Assembly: GCA_020059425.1 (NCBI GenBank)
Contig: JAGVCD010000239.1
Coordinates: 1 to 19,818, forward strand
Reading direction: 5' to 3'
DNA from: Chamaesiphon sp.
GTDB taxonomy: Bacteria > Cyanobacteriota > Cyanobacteriia > Cyanobacteriales > Chamaesiphonaceae
DNA: 19,818 nt
The position numbers and the translations under genes are program-made. Shown here piece after piece: positions 1 through 9,700 of this stretch (positions within the stretch are counted from its first letter, which is position 1; every line of letters starts with the position of its first letter). The notes under the pieces were generated by a model, which saw only the letters and a program-made list of their open reading frames with translations, ran no database searches and was not told the DNA's origin.

Positions 1-155
1 GGGACTAGTCCCCAAACTTTTAGCTTCCATTCTTTGCGGGTGACATCGGGGGTTTGACCGTAGGTCATGATTGGAAAGTTGTTGGCCAGATATTGACCGG
101 GTGGTACCCGTTCTTGTTCGGCAGGTTGGGGTTTATGAAAGAACTTACCAAGCAT
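1..155 (-). CDS. Sulfite-oxidase-like molybdopterin oxidoreductase, N-terminal fragment (cut by window edge)
   Basis: The complement reads from an ATG at 155-153 through 51 uninterrupted codons to the left edge. The peptide begins MLGKFFHKPQPAEQERVPPG and contains FPIMTYGQTP followed by the EWKLKVWGLV motif. That pattern (a PPGQ-like segment, FPxxTYGxTP, then a Trp-rich KVWGLV) is the usual N-terminus of the YedY/sulfite-oxidase-like molybdopterin-dependent oxidoreductases. The cofactor-binding cysteine and the rest of the fold lie outside the window, so activity and substrate cannot be judged. No twin-arginine signal is visible at this start. No clear Shine-Dalgarno sequence precedes the ATG, which is common in cyanobacteria. 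The gene is divergent from the P450 gene, with 151 nt between the two start codons. Family assignment rests only on this short N-terminus recalled from family knowledge. Confidence 0.7.
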   Translation of the reverse strand, partial: MLGKFFHKPQPAEQERVPPGQYLANNFPIMTYGQTPDVTRKEWKLKVWGLV

Positions 156-306
156 GGAAATAAAGAAAAGCGTTGAACTTTAACTAGTCTAACAAGCTTG
201 TCTGGGATATTTTGTGTAGACTTTGATATATTTACGTAGTCTGAAGCTCTTGCTTTGTTCTACGTTTTCCAGAACTTGGAGTTTCTCACAATAACGGGGT
301 TTTCTG
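156..306. promoter_or_regulatory. Divergent intergenic region between the molybdo-oxidoreductase and P450 genes
   Basis: This 151-nt AT-rich stretch separates two divergently oriented start codons, so it must carry the 5' regions of both genes. It contains a 10-bp palindrome, ACAAGCTTGT, at 192-201, and two near-repeats GTAGACT (216-222) and GTAGTCT (236-242). No convincing paired -35/-10 boxes were found on either strand. Its regulatory role is inferred from gene orientation alone. Confidence 0.4.
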
Positions 307-1617
307 ATGACAAAAGCTATTCCTCCTGGTAGCCTAGGGCTGCCGGTAATTGGTGAAACCAGAGCGTTCTTTACCGAGCGAAATTTTGCCCTCAAGCGTC
401 ATGAACGCTATGGATCGGTGTTCAAGACCAATATCTTGGGGCAAACTACCATCTTCTTGCAAGGTGCCGATGGTAATCGCTTTATCTTGAGTAACGAAAA
501 TGATTATGTTCAGGTGTCTTGGCCGTCGAGTACCAAGCAACTTTTGGGAGCATCATCTTTATCTTTGCAAACCGGGCATCTGCACGCTAGCCGCCGCAAA
601 ATCCTGGCTCAGGCTTTTCAGCCCCGATCGCTATCGGGCTATGTAGAGGCGATGAATGCTATTAGCGATCGATATCTAGAGCGCTGGGTGCAACAGGGAA
701 CGCTGACTTGGTATCCCGAATTGCGGAACTATACGCTGGATATTGCTTGTAAGTTGTTAGTGGGGTTAGATAATGCGTCAACATCGAATCTGAGCCACCA
801 TTACGAAGTTTGGGTGGCGGGGTTATTTAGTGTGCCAGTGAATCTGCCTTGGACAGCTTTTGGGAAAGCCTGGCGGAGTAGAAAGAAGTTGCTGACAGAA
901 ATCGAGCAGTTAATTGGCGATCGGCAGCTGCTGACCACTCCCGCTCAAAATCGGGATGCCTTAGATTTATTATTAGCAGCGCGGGACGATCAAGGCCATG
1001 GTTTGCCCCTAGAAGAACTCCAGGAGCAGATGTTGACATTGCTATTTGCGGGGCATGAGACCTTGACATCATCCCTGGCTTCTTTATGTTTGTTATTAGC
1101 GCAGCATCCCCAAGTATTAGAGCGAGCTCGGCAAGAGCAAATGGAATTGAGTGATCAAACTTTGACGTTTGAAGCACTCAAGCAGATGCCCTATTTAGAC
1201 CAGATTTTGCAGGAAGTTTTGCGAGTGATTCCACCGGTAGGAGGGGGTTTTCGGACAGTGCTCCAGAATTGTGAATATGGCGGTTTTCAGCTGCAAGCGG
1301 GTTGGCAATTGTTGTACCAAATCAACGCAACGCACCTCGATCCGCAAGTTTATCCTGACCCGCAGCAGTTTGACCCCGACAGGTTTGATGAAGCGCGAGC
1401 CGAAAATAAGCAAAAACCCTTTGCCTATCTGCCTTTTGGTGGCGGTTTACGGGAGTGTATTGGCAAAGAGTTTGCCCGCTTAGAAATTAAGTTATTCGCG
1501 GCCCGATTGTTGCGAGAATATCAGTGGGAATTATTGCCCGATCAGAATTTAGAAATGGTGGTGATTCCTACTCCCAAAACCAAAGATGGGTTGAAGGTTA
1601 AGTTTAAAAAGTTATAA
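307..1617 (+). CDS. Cytochrome P450, CYP120-like
   Basis: This is a soluble bacterial-type P450 of 436 residues with no N-terminal membrane anchor. Its signatures appear in the expected order: I-helix AGHET (residues 248-252, oxygen activation), K-helix ExxR as E303-V-L-R306, a meander DPDRF near 356-360, and the heme-binding loop FGGGLRECIG (377-386) with Cys384 as the presumed axial thiolate. Length and the FGGGxRxCIGKEFA form resemble cyanobacterial CYP120. CYP120A1 of Synechocystis is known to bind and hydroxylate retinoic acid. A retinoid or apocarotenoid substrate here is inference, and electrons would have to come from ferredoxin and a reductase encoded elsewhere. The ATG at 307 puts the PPGSLGLPVIGET proline-rich N-terminus at residues 6-18, as expected. 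The aldo/keto reductase starts 27 nt downstream on the same strand, so the two are probably co-transcribed. Confidence 0.93.
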   Translation: MTKAIPPGSLGLPVIGETRAFFTERNFALKRHERYGSVFKTNILGQTTIFLQGADGNRFILSNENDYVQVSWPSSTKQLLGASSLSLQTGHLHASRRKILAQAFQPRSLSGYVEAMNAISDRYLERWVQQGTLTWYPELRNYTLDIACKLLVGLDNASTSNLSHHYEVWVAGLFSVPVNLPWTAFGKAWRSRKKLLTEIEQLIGDRQLLTTPAQNRDALDLLLAARDDQGHGLPLEELQEQMLTLLFAGHETLTSSLASLCLLLAQHPQVLERARQEQMELSDQTLTFEALKQMPYLDQILQEVLRVIPPVGGGFRTVLQNCEYGGFQLQAGWQLLYQINATHLDPQVYPDPQQFDPDRFDEARAENKQKPFAYLPFGGGLRECIGKEFARLEIKLFAARLLREYQWELLPDQNLEMVVIPTPKTKDGLKVKFKKL

Positions 1618-1644
1618 AAAATTCTTTCGCATTATTTTTAAGTT

Positions 1645-2577
1645 ATGGCAACTACTACTTTAGGCCGCACCAATATTCCTGTAACTCCGCTAGGCTTTGG
1701 CACCTGGGCTTGGGGTGATAGTTTGTTTTGGGGCTACGGTCAGGATTATGGCGAAGCCGAACTGCGTTTAGCTTTTCAGGCAGCCGTAAATAAAGGCATC
1801 ACCTTTTTTGATACTGCCGAAATTTATGGCTTCGGCAAATCGGAGGAATTGTTGGGGAAATTTGTCAAAGAAACCCCTACTACTACTCAAATTGCTACGA
1901 AGTATATGCCATTGCCTTGGCGCTGGCGATCGACCGATGTCACTGATGCTGTGACCGCTAGTTTAAAAAGATTGCAGATGTCCTCGATCGATCTTTATCA
2001 AATTCATTTTCCCTTTACCCTACTTTTAAGCCAAACAGCTATGCTGAATGCTCTAGCTGATGAAGTGCAGCAAGGCCGCATTAAGTCGATCGGCGTGAGT
2101 AATTACAGTGCAGCCCAAATGCACGAAGCTCACCAAATCTTGGCACAGCGAGGTATTCCCTTAGCAGTGAATCAGATGCGTTATTCACTGATTACCCGAG
2201 AAATTGAAAACAATGGAGTCTTAGCAGCAGCACAGAAATTGGGAGTAACCATTTTGGCTTACAGTCCGCTAGCCCAAGGTCTGCTGACAGGTAAATATGA
2301 TGGGAGTAATGTGCCGAACGGCCCCCGGAGTTGGGATAAACGGTTTCAGACTAGTGGATTAGTGAAGTTACAGCCAGTATTGGATCGGTTAAGATTCCTG
2401 GGACAAAAATATGATAAAACTCCGGCACAGGTGGCTTTGAATTGGTTGATTGCTCAACCAGGGGTAATTCCCATTCCGGGGATTAAGAATGCGGCTCAAG
2501 TGGAGCAAAATGCTGGGGCTTTAGGCTGGGAATTGACAGCAGTAGAAGTTATAGAACTGAGACAAGCGGCTAGCTAG
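1645..2577 (+). CDS. Aldo/keto reductase family oxidoreductase
   Basis: This 310-residue protein has the standard aldo/keto reductase barrel length. It should reduce an aldehyde or ketone (or oxidise an alcohol) with NADPH in the cytoplasm. The catalytic tetrad is complete: Asp56 (FFDTAEIYG), Tyr61, Lys86 (ATKYMP) and His121 (YQIHFP). The family signature IGVSNYS spans residues 149-155, and the C-terminal PIPGIKNAAQVEQN segment is the usual NADP-binding loop. The overall pattern is that of the plant/cyanobacterial pyridoxal-reductase-like and general stress AKR groups, so the true substrate is not identifiable. It follows the P450 gene by 27 nt with no visible terminator, consistent with a two-gene oxidoreductase unit. 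The start at 1645 places the beta-strand motif GFGTWAWGD at about residues 17-25, as expected. Confidence 0.93.
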   Translation: MATTTLGRTNIPVTPLGFGTWAWGDSLFWGYGQDYGEAELRLAFQAAVNKGITFFDTAEIYGFGKSEELLGKFVKETPTTTQIATKYMPLPWRWRSTDVTDAVTASLKRLQMSSIDLYQIHFPFTLLLSQTAMLNALADEVQQGRIKSIGVSNYSAAQMHEAHQILAQRGIPLAVNQMRYSLITREIENNGVLAAAQKLGVTILAYSPLAQGLLTGKYDGSNVPNGPRSWDKRFQTSGLVKLQPVLDRLRFLGQKYDKTPAQVALNWLIAQPGVIPIPGIKNAAQVEQNAGALGWELTAVEVIELRQAAS

Positions 2578-2591
2578 TTTTGCTTAACTAG
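2574..2591. repeat. Short perfect inverted repeat at the 3' end of the aldo/keto reductase gene
   Basis: CTAGTT-TTGCTT-AACTAG forms a 6-bp perfect stem with a 6-nt loop, overlapping the TAG stop codon of the reductase gene. It is AT-rich and not followed by a T-run, so it is at best a weak terminator or an incidental hairpin. Confidence 0.25.
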
Positions 2592-2598
2592 TTATAAT
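2590..2598 (+). promoter_or_regulatory. Candidate -10 element (AGTTATAAT) upstream of kinase gene 1
   Basis: A perfect TATAAT hexamer at 2593-2598 lies 54 nt before the ATG of the first giant kinase. The same nonamer AGTTATAAT lies 56 nt before the preferred ATG of the third one (10876-10884). No recognisable -35 box sits at 16-18 bp. The matching sequence and distance are the only support. Confidence 0.35.
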
Positions 2599-2652
2599 TA
2601 AAGTTATCGCAACCAAATTAGTTGACTATTGGTAATATTTAGTACATGAGCA

Positions 2653-5600
2653 ATGACTAGCAAAAGCTTTGATCTTAATCTTCCTGGTTATCGGGTGATA
2701 CAGGAGCTAGATCGAAATCCAAAAACTATCGTGTATCGCGCTTTAGTAAATGGATTAGACTGGGGAGCAGCCGATCGAACTGTAATTATTAAACTATTAT
2801 CATCAACATATCCAACTGCTCAGGAACTGGTTAATTTTCGACACCAGTACACAATTTCTAAAGATCTAGATTTTCCAGGAGTATTACGGGTATACGATTT
2901 AGAAGAAGTCGCTGGCAGCTATGCGCTCGTGATGGAAGACTTTGGAGGTACATCCTTAGCAAATTATATCCAAACACATTCTCTCCTTTTAGCAGATGTT
3001 TTGCACATCATGATCCAACTGGTCGATACTTTACAGGCTCTTGGAAAACGGCGGATCTTACATAAAGACATTAAACCATCGAATATTTTAATTAATCCTA
3101 ATACCAAACAAGTGAAGCTGATTGACTTTGGAATTGCGTCCCTATTACCACGCGAAACTCCAGAAACCCTTCATCTTCAAGGCTTAGAAGGAACCCTAGC
3201 TTATATATCTCCTGAACAAACAGGGCGCATGAATCGGGGAATTGATTATCGCACAGATTTTTATTCCTTAGGAATCAGCTTATACGAACTTCTGACTGGC
3301 CAATTGCCGTTTGAATCAGCGGATCCGCTGGAATTAATTTATTGTCATTTAGCCCAGATCGCGGTACCAGTCCATCTCATCAATCCAGATGTGCCTGTAG
3401 TTATCTCCCATATTGTTGCCAAATTAATGGCAAAAAATGCCGAAGATCGCTATCAAAGTGCCTTAGGCATCAAATTTGACTTAGAAGAATGTTTGCAACA
3501 ATGGCAGGAGACAGGAATAGTTGAGGAATGGCCGATCGGACAGCGAGATATAGGCGACAGGTTTATCATTCCTGACAAACTTTATGGGCGAACCACTGAG
3601 GTAGAAGCTTTACTAAGTGCTTTTACTCGTGTCAGTCAAGGGCAGACCGAATTGATTTTGATTGCGGGCTCTTCCGGGATTGGTAAAACTGCGGTGATTA
3701 ATGAAATCCACAAACCAATCGTCAAACAACATGGTTATTTTATTAAAGGTAAATTCGATCAATTTAATCGAAATATTCCTTTTAATGCCTTAATTCAGGC
3801 TTTTCGCGATTTAATCGGGCAATTGTTTAGTGAAAGCGATGCCCAATTAGCTGATTATAAAAATAAAATTCTCACAGCCGTGGGGAAAAATGGCCGAATG
3901 CTGTTAGAAGTAATTCCCGAATTAGAGCGAATTATTGGTTCTCAACCGCCAGTGGCAGAATTAGTCGGTATGGCGGCACAGAATCAGTTTAATCTGTTAT
4001 TTCAAAAATTTGTGGGGGTATTTGCTACAGCAGCATATCCTTTAACAATCTTTTTGGATGATTTACAGTGGGCAGATTTGGCTTCACTCAAATTGATTAA
4101 ATTATTACTTGCTGACACCAGACATTTTTTATTATTAGGAGCATATCGAGATCATGAGGTTTCCTCGTTTCATCCGTTACAGTTAATGCTGCAGGAATTG
4201 CAAAAAGCCGGGACAATCATCAAGACTATTACCTTGGCTCCATTGGCTTTTGAGGATACTAATCAATTGGTGGCAGATACCTTGCATTGTGATCTGGAAA
4301 CAGCTCAACCTTTAACAAGGTTGATCGATCTCAAAACCAAAGGCAATCCCTTTTTTACTACCCAGTTTCTCAAAGCATTACATGCTGATCGACAGATTAC
4401 CTTTAACCCTGATGGCTACTGGGAATGTGATCTTGTGCATGTTCAATCTCTAGCCATCACTGATGATATTGTTACATTTATGGCAGAGCAGTTACAAAAA
4501 CTACCTAGCCAAACCCAGCAGGTAATCAAACTAGCTGCCTGTATCGGTGACAGGTTTGATATCGACACTCTCGCCATTATTGCCGAACAACCCCGCTTGA
4601 ATACTGCCACTGCTCTCTGGCAGGGATTACAAGCAGGATTAATTCTACCTACCAGTCAGATTTATAAATTTTTTCAACCATCACAAGCGAAAGTCTCGAC
4701 ACAATCTTCCAACTTTTCAGTATCCATCAGTAAGTTATCTTTACAGGAAAACTTACATTCCTCTGGACTACCACCTCTCAATTCATCCTATCGATTCCTC
4801 CACGATCGAGTACAACAGGCGGCTTATTCTTTAATTCCGCTAAGTAAACAACAGCAAATGCATCTGCAAATTGGAAGATTGCTATTAGCTAATACTGCAA
4901 AAAAACAAAAATCGAAAAGATTGTTTGAAATTGTTAATCACTTTAACATAGCGAGAAATCTATTCCGGCAGCCAGCAGAGCGAGAAATACTCGCACAACT
5001 GAATTTTGAAGCCGCCCAAAAAGCCAGATCTTCAACTGCTTACCATGCTGCCTTTAACTATGCACAAATCGGGATTAGCTTACTTGGAGAACTAGGCTGG
5101 AAACAGCAATATCGGCTAACGTTATGCCTCCATGAAACTCTCGCTGAATCTGCTTTTCTCAATGGCAATTTTGAAATAGTACCTAAGTTAGTACAAGTAG
5201 TCTTCGATCGTGTTCAAACCCCCTTAGATAGATTCAAAACCTATGAAACGATCATTCAATTTCATATCCTTCAAAAACAGTATCAACAGGCGATTGATCG
5301 GGGCTTAGAAATTTTGTGCCAATTGGGTGTTGAATTATCTCCCCAACCCAGTAAATTAAACCTGGTGATTGAACTAGCTAAAACTAAACTTGCCTTACGA
5401 GGTAAATCAACCGAACAGTTAATAGCTTTGCCAGCAATTATCACACCAGAACAAAGATCACTATTGCGAATTTTAGCTCTTTCGATTATTCCAGCTTTTT
5501 TATCTTCACCAGACTTGATGGTGATGTTAGTAATGAAGGGGATTCAGTTAACATTGCGGTATGGAAACACTTCTTTTGCTGCTAGCTTTTATGCTGCTTA

Positions 5601-6630
5601 TGCGGCGATTCTTGCCAACATTGGCGACTTTCAGCAGAGCTATGAGAGTGGGCAACTAGCACTTACGTTAGTCGATCGTTTTGATAATTTAGAAATAGCC
5701 GCTAAGGTTAAAGCTACCACGCCGTGGTTTTCCATTTTGTGGAGACAGCCGTTGCGAGCGGGGATTCCAATTGTCGAGGAAAGCATCACAATGGCAATAG
5801 AAAGCGGCAATCTGACTTCTCTGGGTTTGGGTGCCTCTCTTTCAGTAGTTATGATGTTTTATTCGGGGATTTCTTTACATGAAATTGCGGATAAATTGCC
5901 GGAGATAGAGCAATTCATTATTCGATCTAAAGATGAATTTAGTCATCAATTATTCAAAATAATATCGCGAGTATTTAACAATTTGCGAGAAAGTTCTGCA
6001 CAGCCATCCATTTTAGCTGGCGTTGCGGCTGATGAAATAGCATTGATAGCGCAGTTAAAAGATCGAGGTGAAATCATTGCCCTAAATATTATATATACAG
6101 GAAAAAAAATATTAGCTTACATATTTGAAGATATTCCGGTTGCCATAAGTGCTGTCAATGCCCAACTGCCCTATGAGTCTGCAAATACTGGTATTACTCA
6201 AGGCAATATCTTCGATGCACTCACTCGGTTAGCAGCCTATCCTGAAAGTAGCGATCGAATCAAAACCCAACTACTTAAACAGGTCCTCAACACTCAACAT
6301 CAATTAGCCAAACGTGCTAAATTGATGCCTGGAAATTTTCAGCACAAATATGATTTAGTTACTGCCGAAAAATGTCGAGTATTGGGCGACTTTACGACCG
6401 CGATTGAATTGTATGATCGAGCCATTGTTGGAGCTAGAAAGTATCAATATCTCCATGAAGAAGCGATCGCTAACGAATGCGCTGCCAAGTTTTACCGTGC
6501 TCGGGGTCAATCACAAATGGCAGCTTATTATATGCAGTCGGCTTACTATTGTTATGCTCGCTGGGGAGCCAATGCCAAAACTAATGATTTAGAACAACGC
6601 TATCCCGAATTACTGAGGGTGGATAATTAA
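2653..6630 (+). CDS. Giant Ser/Thr protein kinase - AAA ATPase - helical-repeat protein, copy 1 (no histidine kinase)
   Basis: This 1325-residue cytoplasmic signalling protein has an N-terminal Ser/Thr kinase (about 13-280): Lys47 in VIIKLL, catalytic HKDIKPSN (137-144), DFG (158-160), SPE (186-188), and a glycine-poor nucleotide loop. An AAA/STAND-type ATPase (about 310-670) follows, with Walker A GSSGIGKT (339-346), Walker B LTIFLDD (464-470) and GAYRDHEV near 496-503. A Ser-rich linker (about 680-712) precedes the family motif FLHDRVQQAAYSLIP (715-729). The rest is a long alpha-helical TPR-like region ending in YMQSAYYCYARWG. Relatives (HstK-type trifunctional kinases, COG0515+COG3899) commonly continue into GAF and histidine kinase domains. 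This copy stops with a clean TAA just after YPELLR, so it is a kinase-ATPase sensor/scaffold without phosphorelay output. An upstream ATG at 2646 is out of frame. Copy 2 follows after 105 nt. The ligand is unknown. Confidence 0.92.
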   Translation: MTSKSFDLNLPGYRVIQELDRNPKTIVYRALVNGLDWGAADRTVIIKLLSSTYPTAQELVNFRHQYTISKDLDFPGVLRVYDLEEVAGSYALVMEDFGGTSLANYIQTHSLLLADVLHIMIQLVDTLQALGKRRILHKDIKPSNILINPNTKQVKLIDFGIASLLPRETPETLHLQGLEGTLAYISPEQTGRMNRGIDYRTDFYSLGISLYELLTGQLPFESADPLELIYCHLAQIAVPVHLINPDVPVVISHIVAKLMAKNAEDRYQSALGIKFDLEECLQQWQETGIVEEWPIGQRDIGDRFIIPDKLYGRTTEVEALLSAFTRVSQGQTELILIAGSSGIGKTAVINEIHKPIVKQHGYFIKGKFDQFNRNIPFNALIQAFRDLIGQLFSESDAQLADYKNKILTAVGKNGRMLLEVIPELERIIGSQPPVAELVGMAAQNQFNLLFQKFVGVFATAAYPLTIFLDDLQWADLASLKLIKLLLADTRHFLLLGAYRDHEVSSFHPLQLMLQELQKAGTIIKTITLAPLAFEDTNQLVADTLHCDLETAQPLTRLIDLKTKGNPFFTTQFLKALHADRQITFNPDGYWECDLVHVQSLAITDDIVTFMAEQLQKLPSQTQQVIKLAACIGDRFDIDTLAIIAEQPRLNTATALWQGLQAGLILPTSQIYKFFQPSQAKVSTQSSNFSVSISKLSLQENLHSSGLPPLNSSYRFLHDRVQQAAYSLIPLSKQQQMHLQIGRLLLANTAKKQKSKRLFEIVNHFNIARNLFRQPAEREILAQLNFEAAQKARSSTAYHAAFNYAQIGISLLGELGWKQQYRLTLCLHETLAESAFLNGNFEIVPKLVQVVFDRVQTPLDRFKTYETIIQFHILQKQYQQAIDRGLEILCQLGVELSPQPSKLNLVIELAKTKLALRGKSTEQLIALPAIITPEQRSLLRILALSIIPAFLSSPDLMVMLVMKGIQLTLRYGNTSFAASFYAAYAAILANIGDFQQSYESGQLALTLVDRFDNLEIAAKVKATTPWFSILWRQPLRAGIPIVEESITMAIESGNLTSLGLGASLSVVMMFYSGISLHEIADKLPEIEQFIIRSKDEFSHQLFKIISRVFNNLRESSAQPSILAGVAADEIALIAQLKDRGEIIALNIIYTGKKILAYIFEDIPVAISAVNAQLPYESANTGITQGNIFDALTRLAAYPESSDRIKTQLLKQVLNTQHQLAKRAKLMPGNFQHKYDLVTAEKCRVLGDFTTAIELYDRAIVGARKYQYLHEEAIANECAAKFYRARGQSQMAAYYMQSAYYCYARWGANAKTNDLEQRYPELLRVDN
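6463..6470. repeat. HIP1 octamer GCGATCGC
   Basis: This is a perfect HIP1 site. Further perfect copies are at 9866-9873, 10651-10658, 15516-15523, 17600-17607 and 19318-19325. The copy at 10651 occupies the homologous codons (EAIAN) in kinase copy 2. HIP1 abundance is a hallmark of cyanobacterial genomes. Confidence 0.9.
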
Positions 6631-6695
6631 GAAAAATTTCGCCAATATCAATTTACTGTTTAATTTTTATCCAGAAATGCAAGTGAGAGCGGTGT

Positions 6696-6713
6696 ATATA
6701 TTAGATAATATAT
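6696..6713. promoter_or_regulatory. Perfect 18-bp palindromic element upstream of kinase copy 2
   Basis: ATATATTA-GA-TAATATAT is an inverted repeat with perfect 8-bp arms, 22 nt before the ATG at 6736 in the 105-nt gap between kinase copies 1 and 2. Its position fits an operator or a 5'-UTR element controlling copy 2. It contains GATAAT (6704-6709), which could double as a -10 hexamer, but there is no good -35 box. The function is inferred from position and symmetry only. Confidence 0.4.
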
Positions 6714-6735
6714 GCGATCAATCTGAGAATGAGAA

Positions 6736-9700
6736 ATGAGACAGCCGGATATAGGTGCGATTTCTACAGCTTTTAACTTTGAGGCTGCTGGTTATCAGGT
6801 GATTGAAAAACTTTCCCATCAAGGGAAAGTAGTAGTTTATCGTGCCAAGGTAATCTATCCTAGATCGAGCAGAACTACAGACACTGTTGTTATCAAACTA
6901 TTATCATCGACGGATGCAACTTATCAAGAGTTGGTAAATTTCCGCAATCAATATACGATTGTCAAGCAGATAAATTTACCAGGAGTCGTGCAGGTATATA
7001 GTCTCGAAGATTTCGAGGCTGATGTGGATGGATTGCCCCTGCGTGGCTATGCGCTAGTAATGGAAGATTTTGGGGGCGTGTCTTTAAATCGGTATGCGCG
7101 AGAGCAGATCCTCGAATTAGGGGAAGTACTAGAAATTGCGATTCAGCTTGCCGATACTTTACACTCACTTGGACAGCAGAGAATCTTACATAAGGATATC
7201 AAACCTTCCAATATTTTAATTAATCCCACTACTAAACAGGTGAAAATAATTGACTTTGGCATCGCTTCACTATTGCCCAAAGAAACACTGGAAACCCGCA
7301 ATCTGAATGGTTTAGAAGGAACTCTCGCCTATATTGCCCCCGAACAAACCGGACGGATGAATCGGGGAATCGATTACCGCTGCGACTTTTATAGTCTAGG
7401 TGTGACCTTATACGAGCTATTTACGGGGAAATTACCCTTTCAGGCGGAGGATACCCTCGGCTGGGTGTATTGTCACCTTGCCCATATAGCCGTACTAGCA
7501 CATCGCGTCAATCCAAATGTGCCCAAATCGATCGCCCAAATTCTCGCCAAATTAATGGCGAAAAATGCCGAAGATCGCTATCAAAGTGCCTTAGGTATCA
7601 AATTTGATCTGAAGGAGTGTTTACGGCAGTGGCAGGCAACAGGAACGATCACTGCATTTGAGATAGCCCAGGGGGACTATAGCAGTCGCTTCACGATACC
7701 CGAACGTCTGTATGGACGTGAAGTTGAGATCCAAACTTTGGCAACTGCTTTCGATCAAGTAGCCGCCGGAAGCAGCAAATTGATGCTAGTTGCCGGATCT
7801 GCGGGGGTAGGGAAAACTGCCGTCATCAATGAGATTCACAAATCGATTGTCCGACAACGCGGTTATTTTATTAAAGGTAAATACGACCAATTAAATAGAA
7901 ATATTCCGTTTAGTGGTTTCATTCAAGCATTTAGAAGCTTAATCGACCAATTATTTAGCGAAAGCAATTCTCAACTAGCCGATTGGAAGAGCCAGATTTT
8001 GGCGGCGGTAGGGAAAAATGGTCGAGTTTTGCTCGAAGTAATTCCCGAATTAGTCCAAATTATCGGTGCTCAACCACCTGTGGCCGAACTGGTAGGCATG
8101 GCAGAGCAGAATCGGTTTAATCTATTGTTGCAAAAGTTTGTGGGGATATTTGCGAAAGCGGAGCATCCTTTAACAATTTTTCTGGACGATTTACAGTGGG
8201 CAGATTCAGCTTCGCTCAAATCGATCAATTTATTACTATCCGGTACTGAATATTTATTACTGTTAGGAGCGTATCGAGATAATGAGGTACCCCAATTTCA
8301 TCCGTTAATGTTGACGCTGCAACAATTGCAAAAAACAGATGCAATTATCAACACAATTTTATTAGCACCTCTGGCTGTTGAGGATACCAATCGATTGATT
8401 GCTGACACCTTACATTGCGATTTGGATACAGCGAAACCGCTCACAAACTCGATCGACCTCAAAACTCAAGGCAATCCCTTTTTTACCACCCAATTTCTCA
8501 AAGCCTTGTACGAGGATGGCGAGATTACCTTTAACTCTGACGGCTACTGGGAATGTGATCTCGCCCGCATCCAATCTTTGTCGATCACTGATGATGTTGT
8601 AGAATTTATGGCGGAACAGTTAGAAAAATTACCAAGTGAAACGCAAGAGGTAATCAAATTAGCTGCATGTATCGGTGACAGGTTCGATCTCGATACCCTC
8701 AAGACTGTCTCCAAACAATCCCATCTCCATACGGCTACTGCTCTCTGGCAAGGATTGCAATCAGGGTTGATTCTGCCAACTAGTCAGATTTATAAATTCT
8801 TTCAACCGCAACATAGCCAAGAAATCGAACTAGATGATTCCAGTGGATCTCCCAATCCTGGTGAATTGATCGCAGCAGCTAAATCACAAGGATCGATCGG
8901 CGAACTGTCTTTAGAATGGAAATTAAATACTTCCTTCTCATTCGATCCTAATTCAACCTACCGCTTTCTGCACGATCGAGTCCAGCAAGCTGCTTACTCC
9001 CTGATTCCTCAGCACCAAAAACGGCATATCCACTTACAAATAGCCCGATTACTATCCGCTAACACACCCAATCTTTACCAGTCAGATCGGCTATTAGAAA
9101 TCGTTAATCACTACAATCTGGCGATGGATTTACAGCCAGACATGAAGATCGATTTAATGGATGAACTCGCCGAACGCCAACATCTGGCGAAACTAAACCT
9201 CCTAGCCGCTCAGAAAGCCAGAGCCTCAACTGCTTATGCTGCCGCGTTTAATTATGCACAAATCGGTGCAAAAATTCTCGGTACGATTGGTTGGCAAACA
9301 GCTTATCAACTCACCCTCAGTCTGCATGAAATTCTTGCTGAAGCCGCCTTTCTCAATGGTGATTTAGCCATAGTATCGGTCTGGACCCAAGTAGTCTTAG
9401 ATCGCGTTCAAAAACCATTAGATCGCGTTAAAACCTATGAGACGATCATCCAATTTCATCTGCTCCAAAAACAATATCAACAGGCGATCGATCGGGGTTT
9501 AGAAATTCTCCGCCAATTGGGTGTTAAATTATCAGCCCAACCCAGCAAATTAATTCTCGTGGGTGAATTGGCTAAAATTAAGATCGGTATTTGGGGTAAG
9601 TCTAATCAAGATTTATTAGCGATACCAGAAACATTAGATCCTGTGCATACAGCTCCATTAAAGATTTTAGATTCGTTGATGACTCCATCGTTTTTTGTAT

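Noticed and set aside
189..395. A minus-strand 68-codon frame spanning the P450 start
   Set aside because: It overlaps the P450 N-terminus and crosses a divergent promoter region; the peptide has no family resemblance.
827..1177. A 116-codon minus-strand open frame within the P450 gene
   Set aside because: It is antisense to the conserved I-helix region of a clear P450 and shows no recognisable motif.
2574..2591. Rho-independent terminator after the aldo/keto reductase gene
   Set aside because: The stem is only 6 AT-rich base pairs and no T-tract follows; it is kept only as a weak inverted repeat.
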